Assembly: GCA_016932895.1 (NCBI GenBank)
Contig: JAFGCA010000240.1
Span: 1 to 11,747 of the forward strand
DNA from: Sedimentisphaerales bacterium
Lineage (GTDB): Bacteria; Planctomycetota; Phycisphaerae; Sedimentisphaerales; SG8-4
DNA length: 11,747 nucleotides
Direction of reading: 5' to 3'
A model generated the notes under the pieces. The model searched no databases. It had not been told where the DNA came from and saw nothing but the letters and a program-made list of their open reading frames with translations. Within the stretch, counting starts at the first letter, position 1, and each line of letters opens with the position of its first letter. A program made the position numbers and the translations under genes. Below, one piece after another: positions 1-7,241 of this stretch.

Positions 1-6
1 ACGCGC

Positions 7-25
7 TACCTGCGATTCGCAGGTA
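7..25. repeat. 8-bp perfect inverted repeat with 3-nt loop
   Basis: TACCTGCG (7-14) and CGCAGGTA (18-25) are perfect reverse complements around ATT. No T-run follows on the plus strand, and the minus-strand continuation lies outside the window, so a terminator role cannot be judged. It could be the end of an element or a hairpin downstream of the minus-strand gene. The rest of 1-140 holds no gene that I can support. Confidence 0.4.
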
Positions 26-60
26 CCGCACATCGCAAAAAGAGAATACGCCCCCGGCAA

Positions 61-124
61 AGCCCTGCTAATGATTATCGAAAGGGCTGACCCTGAATCC
101 CACCTTTCCACGGCCAGAGGCCGT
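61..124 (-). other. Small hairpins just downstream of the minus-strand gene
   Basis: Two short perfect inverted repeats lie beyond the stop codon of the large minus-strand gene. ACGGCC (110-115) pairs with GGCCGT (119-124) around a 3-nt loop, about 17 nt past the stop. AGCCCT (61-66) pairs with AGGGCT (83-88) around a longer loop. Neither is followed by a U-tract on the minus strand, so they are at best Rho-dependent or mRNA 3'-end stabilising structures. Confidence 0.3.
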
Positions 125-140
125 AGTTCAACTGGCATAG

Positions 141-2753
141 CTACTGTAGTGTCAAAGTAACAACGGGATATTCCTCTGGGTCCAATGCGGTGAGGTTCTC
201 CACATGGTTTGTGCGCGTGCGTTGCCCTCCTTGATAGTAGCGCCAGATAAAGTAGTCCTGCCCGAGGCCTTCCGGGTCGTTTCCTCCTTGGGCACTGAAG
301 GTCATCATATAGCCTGGAAGTCCGAACAGAAACTCGTAATCATACGAGTCCGGATTGCTGGAGTCAATCTTAGTGACATCCACTGGAACCCAGCCAATAG
401 TTGGATACCATATATCCGTCCAGCGGTGCCAGCCATCAGTAACTCCCATGTCTTTCAATCCAATGCCACCGACCAAGCGAGTCGGGATTCCATTGAGCCG
501 ACATAAGGCCGAGAACAAAAAGCTATACTCTGAACAGGACCCATCCCCCCTATCAAGGACTACATCTGCCTTGTCCCAACCTGAATCCAGGACATAGGAC
601 AGGCGATCTAACACGAATTCCACGATGTTCTCAATGAGTTCTTTGGCATTCCGGGGAGGATTTCCTGCGAGATCATTTCTGGCCGTTAGTGCAGCTTGTC
701 TTATATTCCACGCATCAAGTGAATACATATCTTCGTTGGCTAGATATGTCATTGCTATTTCGTGTGGGATATCCTCCAGGCTCTCCAAAGGAAGCTCAGG
801 TAACTGATATTGAATAGCGGATAATCCCACTTCCGCAGTATATGACAATTGATGGTATCCTTGTGGCGGTATTGCAATACTCTCAAAGACGGCAAGCGTC
901 TGATTGTACTGATCGGTCATAAAGCGGGCGGGTATCTCAGACCATTGCAGTCCACGCAAGCTCTGGTGCATGAGCGATGGAGGAACAGGGACACGGAATG
1001 AGGCCGTACACGTACTGGTCTGGCTCTTGTTCCAGCTATCCTGAACGAACTGATATTGTACCTGATGGTGACATGACAATACAGCAGAGCCAACCTTGTC
1101 CCAGCGTACAAGCCGCAACGAGGAAGTCTCTGAGTCGTGAACATAGAGCTCGTTCCCAATGAAAACTAAGCCCATTGAATTACCCCGCAATCCTGTCTGG
1201 ATCTTGAGCAGGATCTTGCCCGTGTCCTTCTCAATCTTATGGATGCATCGGTCTGACAGATCCAGTAACCAGAGAGAGCCGTCGTGGCATGCGATGTCAG
1301 CCGGGCGACGTGTGCTGCACGGTATTCGTCTGACTACGTCATAGTCTGATGTCAAGACAATGATCTCATTGCTTGATGCGTCAAGGAGATATAACTCAGT
1401 GTTGTCGGTTGCGATTGAAATGAGTGTTTCGGTTCCCTCGATTGGAACGACACGAACGGTTCCTCCTTGCCGATACAGTACTCGATTCCGTGAACAATAG
1501 AGGGGCCGACCTCCGAACCACGCGGCGTCAAGAATGTAATATCCTCGCATATCCTCTACTTTGGCCAAGCACATGTCTTCGGTGCCGTAGAGCGTTCTCT
1601 CTGGATAGTCGAGGATGAAGAGTCTATCTTGGTGAGTGAAGAAACCTCGGGCATCGGATTCGGGAAACGGGAGGTCATAAGTGTAGATTGATGTCTTCGG
1701 ATGGCTGTTGCTTCCGACCACGATCTCGACAAGACCTAGGCTATGATCCCCATTGGGTATCGCCTGAAGCGGTACGCCTTGCCATATGCCGGCCACGGCC
1801 CCAGAGCTCACAGAATCGGACAGAACCATACTGGCCGCTGAGGGCAGAATACTATCCGGTTCACCAAGTTGCCAGTTAAGAAAGGTCACAGGCTGGTCGT
1901 TGGCCCACTGCCATTGCGTTTCTGTCTCAGCGTTATTTAGGCCCAGCCACAATCCACTGCCTCCGTGTGCCCTTGCCGTTTGTCCAAATGTGTTCAGAAT
2001 CCATGTGTTCTCGTCTGCATCGTTGACCGTGACCAAATGACCCCCGAGACGAATAGCCTCTGCCTCGGAAACATACCAATCTGCCTCCTCCAGAAGGTGG
2101 TATACGTGACCATTGTAGGATGCGGTGCTTATTACGCCTACGGGACCTGCCACAACCGTCGGAGTCGATGTACCCGTTATCTCAACATTGTCAATATAGT
2201 ACTTGCCAGCAGTCATTACATTGCCGCTATTCATTGACACTACCACTTGAAGCCAGGTTGCCCCGGTGGCATCGTAGTCAGAGAGATCATAGGTAAGTGT
2301 TCTGGTTTGATCTCCCCAAGAAGGATCCCAACTACCGGGCCAATCAGGATTAACCGAATCATCAGGCCCGACCTGCTGCCAACCACTAGGTCCATCGCTG
2401 TTAACAGCCAGCAGATCAAGCTTGAGCCACATACCCTGTTGCGGAGCCCATTCCGAAGCGATCCAGGTAACGTCCATCGTAATGATGCTGTTGCGATCCG
2501 CACCTAGTATTGCCGGGTCCATATTCTTCAGGATAGTCCAACTGAATTTGTTCGAAGGAGCGCTGACCGACAAGCTGCCACTGCCTGATGTAGCTCCAAT
2601 ATGGCTGGTCTCCAGTATGGAATCACCCTCCCATGACCGTTCCCAGCCATCCATAGAGCCATTCTCAAAATCGCCAATGACTATGGCAGAGCTAGCGCCT
2701 ACCATTGACAGCACTAATAGCAGGGGAATTGGGGATAACAGCGACTCTCGCAT
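141..2753 (-). CDS. Exported lectin-like / propeller / transglutaminase-like protein
   Basis: 870 aa. Residues 1-23 form a signal peptide (hydrophobic core, then ASSA), so the protein is exported. Residues about 24-195 look like a carbohydrate-binding-type beta-sandwich (starts GDFENGSMDGW, ends YYIDNVEITG). Residues 211-345 resemble a C-type-lectin-like domain (LWLGLNN, NWQLGEPD, GIWQG) but contain no cysteines. Residues about 355-550 contain repeated strand-rich units with LYLLD and LWLLD, suggesting an NHL/propeller-like fold. Residues about 555-650 look like another beta domain. Residues 700-810 are a transglutaminase-like core with the full triad: C740 in GDGSCSEYS, H776 in WHRWTDIWY and D792 in VPVDVT. 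In bacteria this core is usually a cysteine protease or amidase rather than a true crosslinker. The ATG at 2753 is chosen because AGGAGG lies 5 nt upstream and the signal peptide starts there; the frame opens 19 codons earlier at a GTG without a ribosome site. GC is clearly lower than in the neighbours. The substrate is unknown. Confidence 0.9.
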   Translation of the reverse strand: MRESLLSPIPLLLVLSMVGASSAIVIGDFENGSMDGWERSWEGDSILETSHIGATSGSGSLSVSAPSNKFSWTILKNMDPAILGADRNSIITMDVTWIASEWAPQQGMWLKLDLLAVNSDGPSGWQQVGPDDSVNPDWPGSWDPSWGDQTRTLTYDLSDYDATGATWLQVVVSMNSGNVMTAGKYYIDNVEITGTSTPTVVAGPVGVISTASYNGHVYHLLEEADWYVSEAEAIRLGGHLVTVNDADENTWILNTFGQTARAHGGSGLWLGLNNAETETQWQWANDQPVTFLNWQLGEPDSILPSAASMVLSDSVSSGAVAGIWQGVPLQAIPNGDHSLGLVEIVVGSNSHPKTSIYTYDLPFPESDARGFFTHQDRLFILDYPERTLYGTEDMCLAKVEDMRGYYILDAAWFGGRPLYCSRNRVLYRQGGTVRVVPIEGTETLISIATDNTELYLLDASSNEIIVLTSDYDVVRRIPCSTRRPADIACHDGSLWLLDLSDRCIHKIEKDTGKILLKIQTGLRGNSMGLVFIGNELYVHDSETSSLRLVRWDKVGSAVLSCHHQVQYQFVQDSWNKSQTSTCTASFRVPVPPSLMHQSLRGLQWSEIPARFMTDQYNQTLAVFESIAIPPQGYHQLSYTAEVGLSAIQYQLPELPLESLEDIPHEIAMTYLANEDMYSLDAWNIRQAALTARNDLAGNPPRNAKELIENIVEFVLDRLSYVLDSGWDKADVVLDRGDGSCSEYSFLFSALCRLNGIPTRLVGGIGLKDMGVTDGWHRWTDIWYPTIGWVPVDVTKIDSSNPDSYDYEFLFGLPGYMMTFSAQGGNDPEGLGQDYFIWRYYQGGQRTRTNHVENLTALDPEEYPVVTLTLQ

Positions 2754-2758
2754 GATAA

Positions 2759-2764
2759 CCTCCT
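2759..2764 (-). promoter_or_regulatory. Ribosome binding site deciding the start at 2753
   Basis: A perfect AGGAGG (within AAAGGAGG) lies 5 nt before the ATG at 2753 on the minus strand. It selects this ATG over the upstream in-frame GTG at 2810. Confidence 0.85.
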
Positions 2765-2822
2765 TTAGTTCTGCGATCATTGGCCAGCGCCAGGAACGTG
2801 TTTTTGACACGCGATGTTATCA

Positions 2823-2851
2823 ATTATATCAAATGGGGGCAGCCATCTCAA
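2823..2851 (-). promoter_or_regulatory. Sigma-70 promoter of the exported transglutaminase gene
   Basis: On the minus strand, TTGAGA (2846-2851) and a perfect TATAAT (2823-2828) are separated by exactly 17 nt. Transcription would begin near 2816, giving a leader of about 62 nt before the ATG at 2753. Just inside the leader, CGTGT and ACACG (2797-2801 and 2807-2811) can form a 5-bp hairpin. No operator is recognised. Confidence 0.75.
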
Positions 2852-3021
2852 CGGTAGTATAAGCCGAGATTTCCCATCTAACCCGCATTTCTCACCACTC
2901 TTGGCGTTGGGTCGTTTAGGGCGGCTGGATCGCGGCTTGGGAGGGACAGGCCCCGTTTTCTGGGTAGATTGCGCCGGATTGCTCCTCGTTTGCGGGCGTA
3001 GATGGAGGCGGGGAGGGGGGA

Positions 3022-3051
3022 GTTTTGAGTTTCAGGTTTGCAGTTTGAAGT
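3022..3051. repeat. Imperfect 30-bp repeat, copy 1
   Basis: This T/G/A-rich stretch built on TTTGAAGT/TTTCAGGT words matches 3404-3433 at 25 of 30 positions without gaps. It lies in the gene-poor patch. Such phrase-like low-complexity words look like dispersed intergenic repeats, but genome-wide copy number cannot be seen here. Confidence 0.6.
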
Positions 3052-3060
3052 CGGAATGCG

Positions 3061-3075
3061 GTGTGCGATGCACAC
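3061..3075. repeat. Perfect palindrome GTGTGC-GAT-GCACAC
   Basis: GTGTGC (3061-3066) and GCACAC (3070-3075) are perfect complements around GAT, followed by CCTACGC. Its form resembles the short dispersed palindromes ending in a GTAGGGTG-type motif found in intergenic regions of many bacteria. That family assignment is inference. Confidence 0.5.
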
Positions 3076-3088
3076 CCTACGCTTGTCT

Positions 3089-3106
3089 GACGCTTCACGC
3101 TTCACG
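3089..3106. repeat. Short tandem repeat of the 7-mer CGCTTCA
   Basis: CGCTTCA occurs twice in tandem followed by a partial third unit (CGC). It sits 14 nt after the small palindrome at 3061-3075 and parallels the other 7-nt tandem repeat at 3445-3465. Confidence 0.5.
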
Positions 3107-3196
3107 CAACCCGCCCGACGCGCGACGCGATACTCTCACCCCTGGCGACGGAATCCGGTGATTCGGCGGCGGATTTGCGCTGCACGGGGAGCGGGA

Positions 3197-3217
3197 TTTG
3201 GTCAAGAACGTGCAACA
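3197..3217. repeat. 21-bp direct repeat, copy 1
   Basis: This block contains GGTCAAGAACGTGCAACA and matches 3309-3329 with one mismatch (G/A) in 21 bases; the spacing is 112 bp. Weaker similarity continues to the right (TTCTGCACGAGG versus TTCTGTAGAGG). Within copy 1, GTGCA (3210-3214) can pair with TGCAC (3224-3228). The role is unknown. Confidence 0.65.
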
Positions 3218-3308
3218 CCTTTCTGCACGAGGGTGGTGACATTGAAGAAATTTTTACTGTTGGCAGGGCAGGGGGTTACGGCGGTTGTGGGGCGGGAGGC
3301 GGAGAATT

Positions 3309-3329
3309 TTTGGTCAAAAACGTGCAACA
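3309..3329. repeat. 21-bp direct repeat, copy 2
   Basis: This is the second copy of the GGTCAARAACGTGCAACA block. To its right, ACAG (3327-3330) can pair with CTGT (3338-3341), and GGCGGA (3345-3350) with TCCGCC (3357-3362). The local sequence therefore has a string of small hairpins about 120-150 bp before the HNH gene. Confidence 0.65.
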
Positions 3330-3403
3330 GTCTCCTTCTGTAGAGGCGGATGTTTTTCCGCCCGTTCCGGCCGGCAGCCGGGATGCTTTGAAAACTGGAT
3401 AGA

Positions 3404-3433
3404 GTTTGAAGTTTCAAGTTTGAAGTGTGAAGT
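3404..3433. repeat. Imperfect 30-bp repeat, copy 2
   Basis: This is the second copy of the TTTGAAGT/TTTCAAGT-word repeat (25 of 30 identical to 3022-3051). It is itself internally repetitive: GTTTGAAGT-type units recur in direct and partly inverted orientation. Confidence 0.6.
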
Positions 3434-3444
3434 TGGCGGGTCAC

Positions 3445-3465
3445 GAGCGACAAGCGACGAGCGAC
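3445..3465. repeat. Three tandem copies of the 7-mer RAGCGAC
   Basis: GAGCGAC, AAGCGAC and GAGCGAC follow each other without gaps and end 5 nt before the ribosome binding site of the HNH gene. The 7-nt period does not keep a reading frame and the tract is non-coding with the chosen start. Confidence 0.65.
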
Positions 3466-3482
3466 GCGGAAAGGAGGAGCCT

Positions 3483-4256
3483 ATGTGCGATCGAGTGTGT
3501 GCGAATTGTATGTATGCGGTTCGGGCGGTGGGGCGGTGGCATCGGGTGATGCTGTCGCGGTGGCCGGGACTGCTGACGTGTATCAACCATCCGGCGGCGC
3601 CGGGCGAGCTGCACGAGGTGGTGGCGACGGGGACGTGTCGGAACTTCCGGGCGCAGCGCAAGCCGGCGGTGCGGGGCGAGCCGCCGGAGCCGCCCGACGA
3701 TTCGATCCGCTACATTCCGCTGACGCGGGGGAAGTTTGCGATCGTCGATGCGGCCGATTACGAGTGGCTCAGCAAGTACAAATGGCTGGCGACGGGCAAC
3801 GAGAAGCGCGGCTTCTACGCGGGCCGGCGCGTCGGCCAGGGCATGCTGCTGATGCACCGCGCGATCATGCAGCCGCCTGCCGGGATGGTGGTCGATCATA
3901 TCAACGGCAACGGGCTCGATCAGCGGCGGGCGAATCTGCGGGTGTGCAGCCAGCGGCACAACTCGCGTAACCGCCGGCCCAGCCGCTGGACCAGCTCGCG
4001 GTTCAAGGGCGTGTACTTCTGCAGGGCGACGGGCAAGTGGGTGGCGACGATCGGCTTCGAGGGCCGGAGCATCCACCTCGGCTCGTTCGACGACGAGGTG
4101 GCCGCGGCGCGGGCGTACGACCGCAAGGCCCACGAGCTGTTCGGTGAGTACGCCTATCTGAACTTTCCGGAAGACGCACAGACGATGCCGGAGCGGGGCT
4201 CAAGATGCGGCGGTTCGTTTGGACGGGCGAGCTCGGAAAATGCAGGTCCGGCTTGA
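3483..4256 (+). CDS. Cys-cluster HNH endonuclease with AP2 domain
   Basis: 257 aa. The N-terminal part has a possible zinc site: C6 and C9 (CANC), C33 (TCINHP) and C52 (TCRNF). After a linker, residues about 75-165 resemble the HNH module of phage and homing-type endonucleases: LMHR at H125, VDH with D138 and H139 followed by INGNGLDQRR, then NLR at N151 and a distal N160 in RHNSRNR. Residues about 171-229 match an AP2 DNA-binding domain (SRFKGVYF, KWVATIGF, HLGSFDDEVAAARAYDRKA, YLNFPE). HNH-AP2 proteins are typically sequence-specific DNA cutters of mobile introns, phages or free-standing selfish genes; the target here is unknown. The ATG at 3483 is chosen because AAAGGAGG precedes it by 5 nt; the frame stays open upstream through the repeat patch, which is not protein-like. 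No tail motif is recognised after residue 230. It is followed by tatD after 83 nt and is probably a separate unit. Confidence 0.9.
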   Translation: MCDRVCANCMYAVRAVGRWHRVMLSRWPGLLTCINHPAAPGELHEVVATGTCRNFRAQRKPAVRGEPPEPPDDSIRYIPLTRGKFAIVDAADYEWLSKYKWLATGNEKRGFYAGRRVGQGMLLMHRAIMQPPAGMVVDHINGNGLDQRRANLRVCSQRHNSRNRRPSRWTSSRFKGVYFCRATGKWVATIGFEGRSIHLGSFDDEVAAARAYDRKAHELFGEYAYLNFPEDAQTMPERGSRCGGSFGRASSENAGPA

Positions 4257-4339
4257 CGCAAGGGGCGGGGTTCGGCGATAACGTAGCTGTCTGCGACATG
4301 ACCCGGATGCCGTTCGGCAAGTTCTCTTATGGTTGGCCG

Positions 4340-5128
4340 ATGAATCTGATCGATACGCATTGCCATTTGACGTTTGAGCCGCTGGCGGACGATGTGCCGG
4401 CGGTGCTGGCGCGGAGCCGGCAGGCGGGGGTGACCGGCTGGATCACGGTCGGGACGAGCCTGGCGGACAGCCGCAAGGCGGTGGACTTGGCCGGGCGAGG
4501 CGAGAACCTGTACGCCTCGGTGGGGATCCATCCGCACGACGCCAAGGACGCCGACGATGCGGCGATGGCGGCGTTGAAAGAGATTGCCGGGAGCGACAGG
4601 GTCGTGGCGATCGGCGAGACGGGGTTGGATTTCCACTACAACTTTTCGAAGCAGCCGGAGCAGAAGCGGGTCTTCGCCGCCCATCTGGAGATCGCGAAGG
4701 AGCTGGGCCTGCCCGTGATCGTCCATTCCCGCAATGCGTTCGAGGAGACGCTTGAGATACTCGACGGGTGCGGCGACGGGCTGGTGGGCGTGGTGTTTCA
4801 CTGCTTCGGCGGTTCGGTCGAGCAGGCCGGGCTGCTTCTGGACCGGGGCTACTGCATCTCCTTTACCGGCGTGGTGACCTTCAAGAACGCCCAGACGGCT
4901 CGCGAGGCCGCCGCCGCGGTGCCGATGGACCGGCTGATGGTCGAGACGGACTGCCCGTACATGTCGCCCGAGCCGGTCCGCAGCCACAAGCCGAACGAGC
5001 CGGCCCTGATGGTCCACACGGCGCGCCTTCTGGCGGAGATCAAGGGTCTTTCTCCCGAGCAGTTCGCCGAGCAGACCACGGCGACGGCCATGCGATTCTT
5101 CCGCCTGCCCTCGGCCGAGACGCTGTGA
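4340..5128 (+). CDS. tatD: TatD-family metal-dependent hydrolase
   Basis: 262 aa, the usual length of the family. TatD proteins are TIM-barrel metallohydrolases with 3'-5' exonuclease or AP-endonuclease activity on DNA (some act on tRNA), working in the cytoplasm. All expected metal ligands are visible: H7 and H9 in DTHCHL, E93 in GETGLD, H129 in VIVHSRNA, H154 in VFHCFGG and D204 in VETDCPYMSPEPVR. The start is chosen because the family begins MxLIDTHCHL at the N-terminus; the ribosome site is weak. In-frame ATGs at 4298 and 4307 would add 14 or 11 unrelated residues. The subfamily (TatD, YcfH or YabD) cannot be fixed from sequence alone; YcfH/YabD-like is likely from length and the neighbouring replication gene. 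Confidence 0.93.
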   Translation: MNLIDTHCHLTFEPLADDVPAVLARSRQAGVTGWITVGTSLADSRKAVDLAGRGENLYASVGIHPHDAKDADDAAMAALKEIAGSDRVVAIGETGLDFHYNFSKQPEQKRVFAAHLEIAKELGLPVIVHSRNAFEETLEILDGCGDGLVGVVFHCFGGSVEQAGLLLDRGYCISFTGVVTFKNAQTAREAAAAVPMDRLMVETDCPYMSPEPVRSHKPNEPALMVHTARLLAEIKGLSPEQFAEQTTATAMRFFRLPSAETL

Positions 5129-5274
5129 GTGTGGGAACTTCGCGGGGGATGGGAGGCCTGTATTGCGATGTCAGGGGCAACTGTATATCGGACTTCTGTC
5201 TTGTGTAACCAGGTGTCTAAAATGGTCCGGAATGGCGTTTCTCAGTATAGAAATGGCCGTTTTGCGGCTTCCAT

Positions 5275-5303
5275 TTGACTTTTTGCCCGGTCGGGACTAT
5301 ATT
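5275..5303 (+). promoter_or_regulatory. Sigma-70 promoter before dnaG
   Basis: TTGACT (5275-5280) and TATATT (5298-5303) are separated by exactly 17 nt, close to consensus. Transcription would start near 5310, giving a leader of about 110 nt. This makes dnaG-rpoD a unit that does not depend on tatD read-through. Confidence 0.75.
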
Positions 5304-5326
5304 TAGTAGCCACGCCTCAAGAGCCA

Positions 5327-5361
5327 TCGAGGCCGGCCCTTATCTCTACCCGTGGCCTCGA
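5327..5361 (+). other. 8-bp hairpin in the dnaG leader
   Basis: TCGAGGCC (5327-5334) and GGCCTCGA (5354-5361) are perfect complements around a 19-nt loop, about 17 nt into the predicted transcript. There is no U-tract after it, so it is not a terminator. It could stabilise the mRNA or bind a regulator, which is speculative. The remaining tatD-dnaG gap (5129-5274) holds a short TTTCT/AGAAA inverted repeat (5238-5253) and nothing else I can support. Confidence 0.5.
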
Positions 5362-5418
5362 CGCGGTGGAGGATTTCCGTAGAGAGCGTCTTTTCTGGAA
5401 GGATGTGCGTAAACGCTC

Positions 5419-7215
5419 ATGGCAGGGATATTCGACCATGCGGTGGTCAGCCGCGTGCAACAGGCAAACGATATCGTCGACGTAGTGGCCGAACACGTCA
5501 ATCTTAAGCGTAATGGTCGGGAGATGGTTGGGCTGTGCCCGTTCCACGAAGACCATCGGCCGAGCATGTCGGTCAGTCCGTCGAAGCAGATCTTCAAGTG
5601 CTTCGCCTGCGGCGCCGGCGGCGATGTGCTGAAGTTCGTTCAAATGCGCGAGAACCTGTCGTTTCCGCAGGCGGTGGAGCGCTTGGCCGAGCGTGCGGGC
5701 ATTGCGCTGGAGTCTCGCCGGTCCGCTGCGCCGTCCCGGCGGGAGTCGGGTTCGGACATCGATCCGAACATGCTGGCCCGTCTGAACGCCTGGGCGATGA
5801 AGTTTTTCAAGCAGAGCCTCAGCGATGCAGAGCGAGGGCAGGTGGCGCGCGAGTATCTGGCGTCGCGGAGGATTTCGCCGGAGAGCATCGACCAATGGAA
5901 CCTCGGTGCGGCGCCGAACGGCGTCGATACGTTGTCCAAGGCGGCGGCCGGGCAGAAGATCCCGCCGGCGCTGCTTCAGCAGGGCGGTCTGACGACGGGG
6001 GCCGGCCAGGACAAGTTTGTCCATCGTCTGATGTTCCCCATCATGGATGCGACGGGTCGCTGCATCGGGTTTGGCGGCCGCACGCTGGGCGACGTGGGGG
6101 CCAAGTACATCAATTCGCCGGCGACGCCTCTGTTCGACAAGAGCAACACGCTGTACGGTCTGGACCGGGCCCGCCATCGGATTGTCCAAACCGGTACGGC
6201 CGTTGTGGTCGAAGGCTATACCGATGTCATCATGGCGCACCAGTTCGGCTGCACCAACGTGGTCGCGACATTGGGCACGAGTTTCACGACGGGTCACGGG
6301 CGCATCCTTCGGCGCTACGCCAAGCGGGTTGTGCTGATGTACGACAGCGACGTGGCGGGGATGGAGGCGGCCAATCGGGCCCTGGAGGTGTGCCTGTCGC
6401 AGCGGCTGGACATCAAGCTCGGGTTCGTTGCGGAAGGCAAGGACCCGTGTGATTTTCTCCTGGTGGCGGGCAAAGAAGCGTTCGATCGGATCGTCGAGGC
6501 GGCCACCGACGTGCTCCAGTTCAAGTGGGATCGTCTGCAGACGGCGTTCGAGGGCGATGATTCGCTCGCCAATCGACGGACGGTCCTGAACGAATTCCTT
6601 CAGGCGGTGTCAACGGGCTTGGCGGCGAACAACATTCCCGTGCTGGACAGCGGGCTGATCGTCAACAAGCTGTCGAAGATCATCGGTCTGACCCCTCGGG
6701 AGATCAACGCGGATCTGAGCCGGCGGATGGGACGGGTCGCCAGGACGATCCAGGCCGAAGCCGGCCGCCGGGACGGGGCCGAACCGACGGACTGGGGCGA
6801 GGGGTTGCACGCGGCCGCGCAGCGGGAGGTGCTTGAGGTGTTGCTCAACGAGCCCGGACTGTTCCGCCGCTGTCGGAACGAGCTGAGCGAGTCTTCGTTC
6901 CATGTCCCGGCCCTGAAGCAGGTGGCGGAGGTGTTATTGGACGCGTTGCGGTTGGACGATGATTTTGCTTTTTCCTCGCTGCTGTCGCGGATCGAGTCGG
7001 TGGCGCTGGCCGAACGGGTGGTCACGTTGCAGGCGGACGGGGAGCGAAAAGGCAACTACGTCTCTCGATTGACCGATGCGATGGAGGTCTTGCGACGCCG
7101 GACGAAGGATTTTCAGACCATCGGCATCGATCCTGCGAAAAAGGACGTCGGCCGTGTTGCGGACAGGGAGGGGCCGCGTTCGCGGGGGGATCGGCACAGT
7201 CTGGGCATCTCGTGA
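5419..7215 (+). CDS. dnaG: DNA primase
   Basis: 598 aa, normal for DnaG. It makes RNA primers at the replication fork and is recruited by the replicative helicase. Residues 40-64 form the CHC2 zinc-binding motif: C40 and H43 in [12 protein letters not shown]61 and C64 in [11 protein letters not shown]. The catalytic core follows ([22 protein letters not shown]). The TOPRIM motifs are E265 in VVEGYTDVI and D309-x-D311 in MYDSDVAG, the metal-binding acidic residues. Residues about 455-580 correspond to the helicase-interacting C-terminal domain ([13 protein letters not shown] onward). The ATG at 5419 is the first possible start, since an in-frame TAA lies at 5410; only a weak GGAAGGA lies before it at a long spacing. 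The gene begins a dnaG-rpoD pair with a 157-nt gap, as in macromolecular synthesis operons. Confidence 0.98.
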   Translation: MAGIFDHAVVSRVQQANDIVDVVAEHVNLKRNGREMVGLCPFHEDHRPSMSVSPSKQIFKCFACGAGGDVLKFVQMRENLSFPQAVERLAERAGIALESRRSAAPSRRESGSDIDPNMLARLNAWAMKFFKQSLSDAERGQVAREYLASRRISPESIDQWNLGAAPNGVDTLSKAAAGQKIPPALLQQGGLTTGAGQDKFVHRLMFPIMDATGRCIGFGGRTLGDVGAKYINSPATPLFDKSNTLYGLDRARHRIVQTGTAVVVEGYTDVIMAHQFGCTNVVATLGTSFTTGHGRILRRYAKRVVLMYDSDVAGMEAANRALEVCLSQRLDIKLGFVAEGKDPCDFLLVAGKEAFDRIVEAATDVLQFKWDRLQTAFEGDDSLANRRTVLNEFLQAVSTGLAANNIPVLDSGLIVNKLSKIIGLTPREINADLSRRMGRVARTIQAEAGRRDGAEPTDWGEGLHAAAQREVLEVLLNEPGLFRRCRNELSESSFHVPALKQVAEVLLDALRLDDDFAFSSLLSRIESVALAERVVTLQADGERKGNYVSRLTDAMEVLRRRTKDFQTIGIDPAKKDVGRVADREGPRSRGDRHSLGIS

Positions 7216-7217
7216 CA

Positions 7218-7241
7218 GGCCGGGTCCGGAAAAGACCGGCC
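7218..7241 (+). other. Hairpin between dnaG and rpoD
   Basis: Immediately after the dnaG stop, GGCCG(G)GTC (7218-7226) can pair with GACCGGCC (7234-7241), an 8-bp stem with one bulged G and a 7-nt loop. There is no U-run, so it is not an intrinsic terminator. In the E. coli operon this gap carries a terminator and an RNase E processing site; a similar modulating role here is inference. Confidence 0.45.

Noticed and set aside
2754..2810. In-frame N-terminal extension of the minus-strand exported protein from a GTG at 2810
   Set aside because: No ribosome site precedes it, it would place 19 polar residues before the signal peptide, and a perfect AGGAGG supports the ATG at 2753.
3388..3416. TTGAAA as a -35 box for the HNH gene
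   Set aside because: No -10-like hexamer lies 16-18 nt downstream; the position falls in the repeat words.
3285..3482. Upstream in-frame extension of the HNH-AP2 gene
   Set aside because: It reads through repeats and hairpins with no protein-like pattern; the ATG at 3483 has a strong ribosome site.
3441..4133. Minus-strand 230-aa open frame opposite the HNH-AP2 gene
   Set aside because: Arg/Pro/His-rich shadow frame in GC-rich coding DNA; the plus strand has clear domain motifs.
4154..5017. Minus-strand 287-aa open frame opposite tatD
   Set aside because: Shadow of a gene with all metal-binding motifs of the TatD family on the plus strand.
5317..6297. Minus-strand 326-aa open frame opposite dnaG
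   Set aside because: It covers the zinc and TOPRIM coding sequence of dnaG on the other strand; composition is typical of an antisense shadow.
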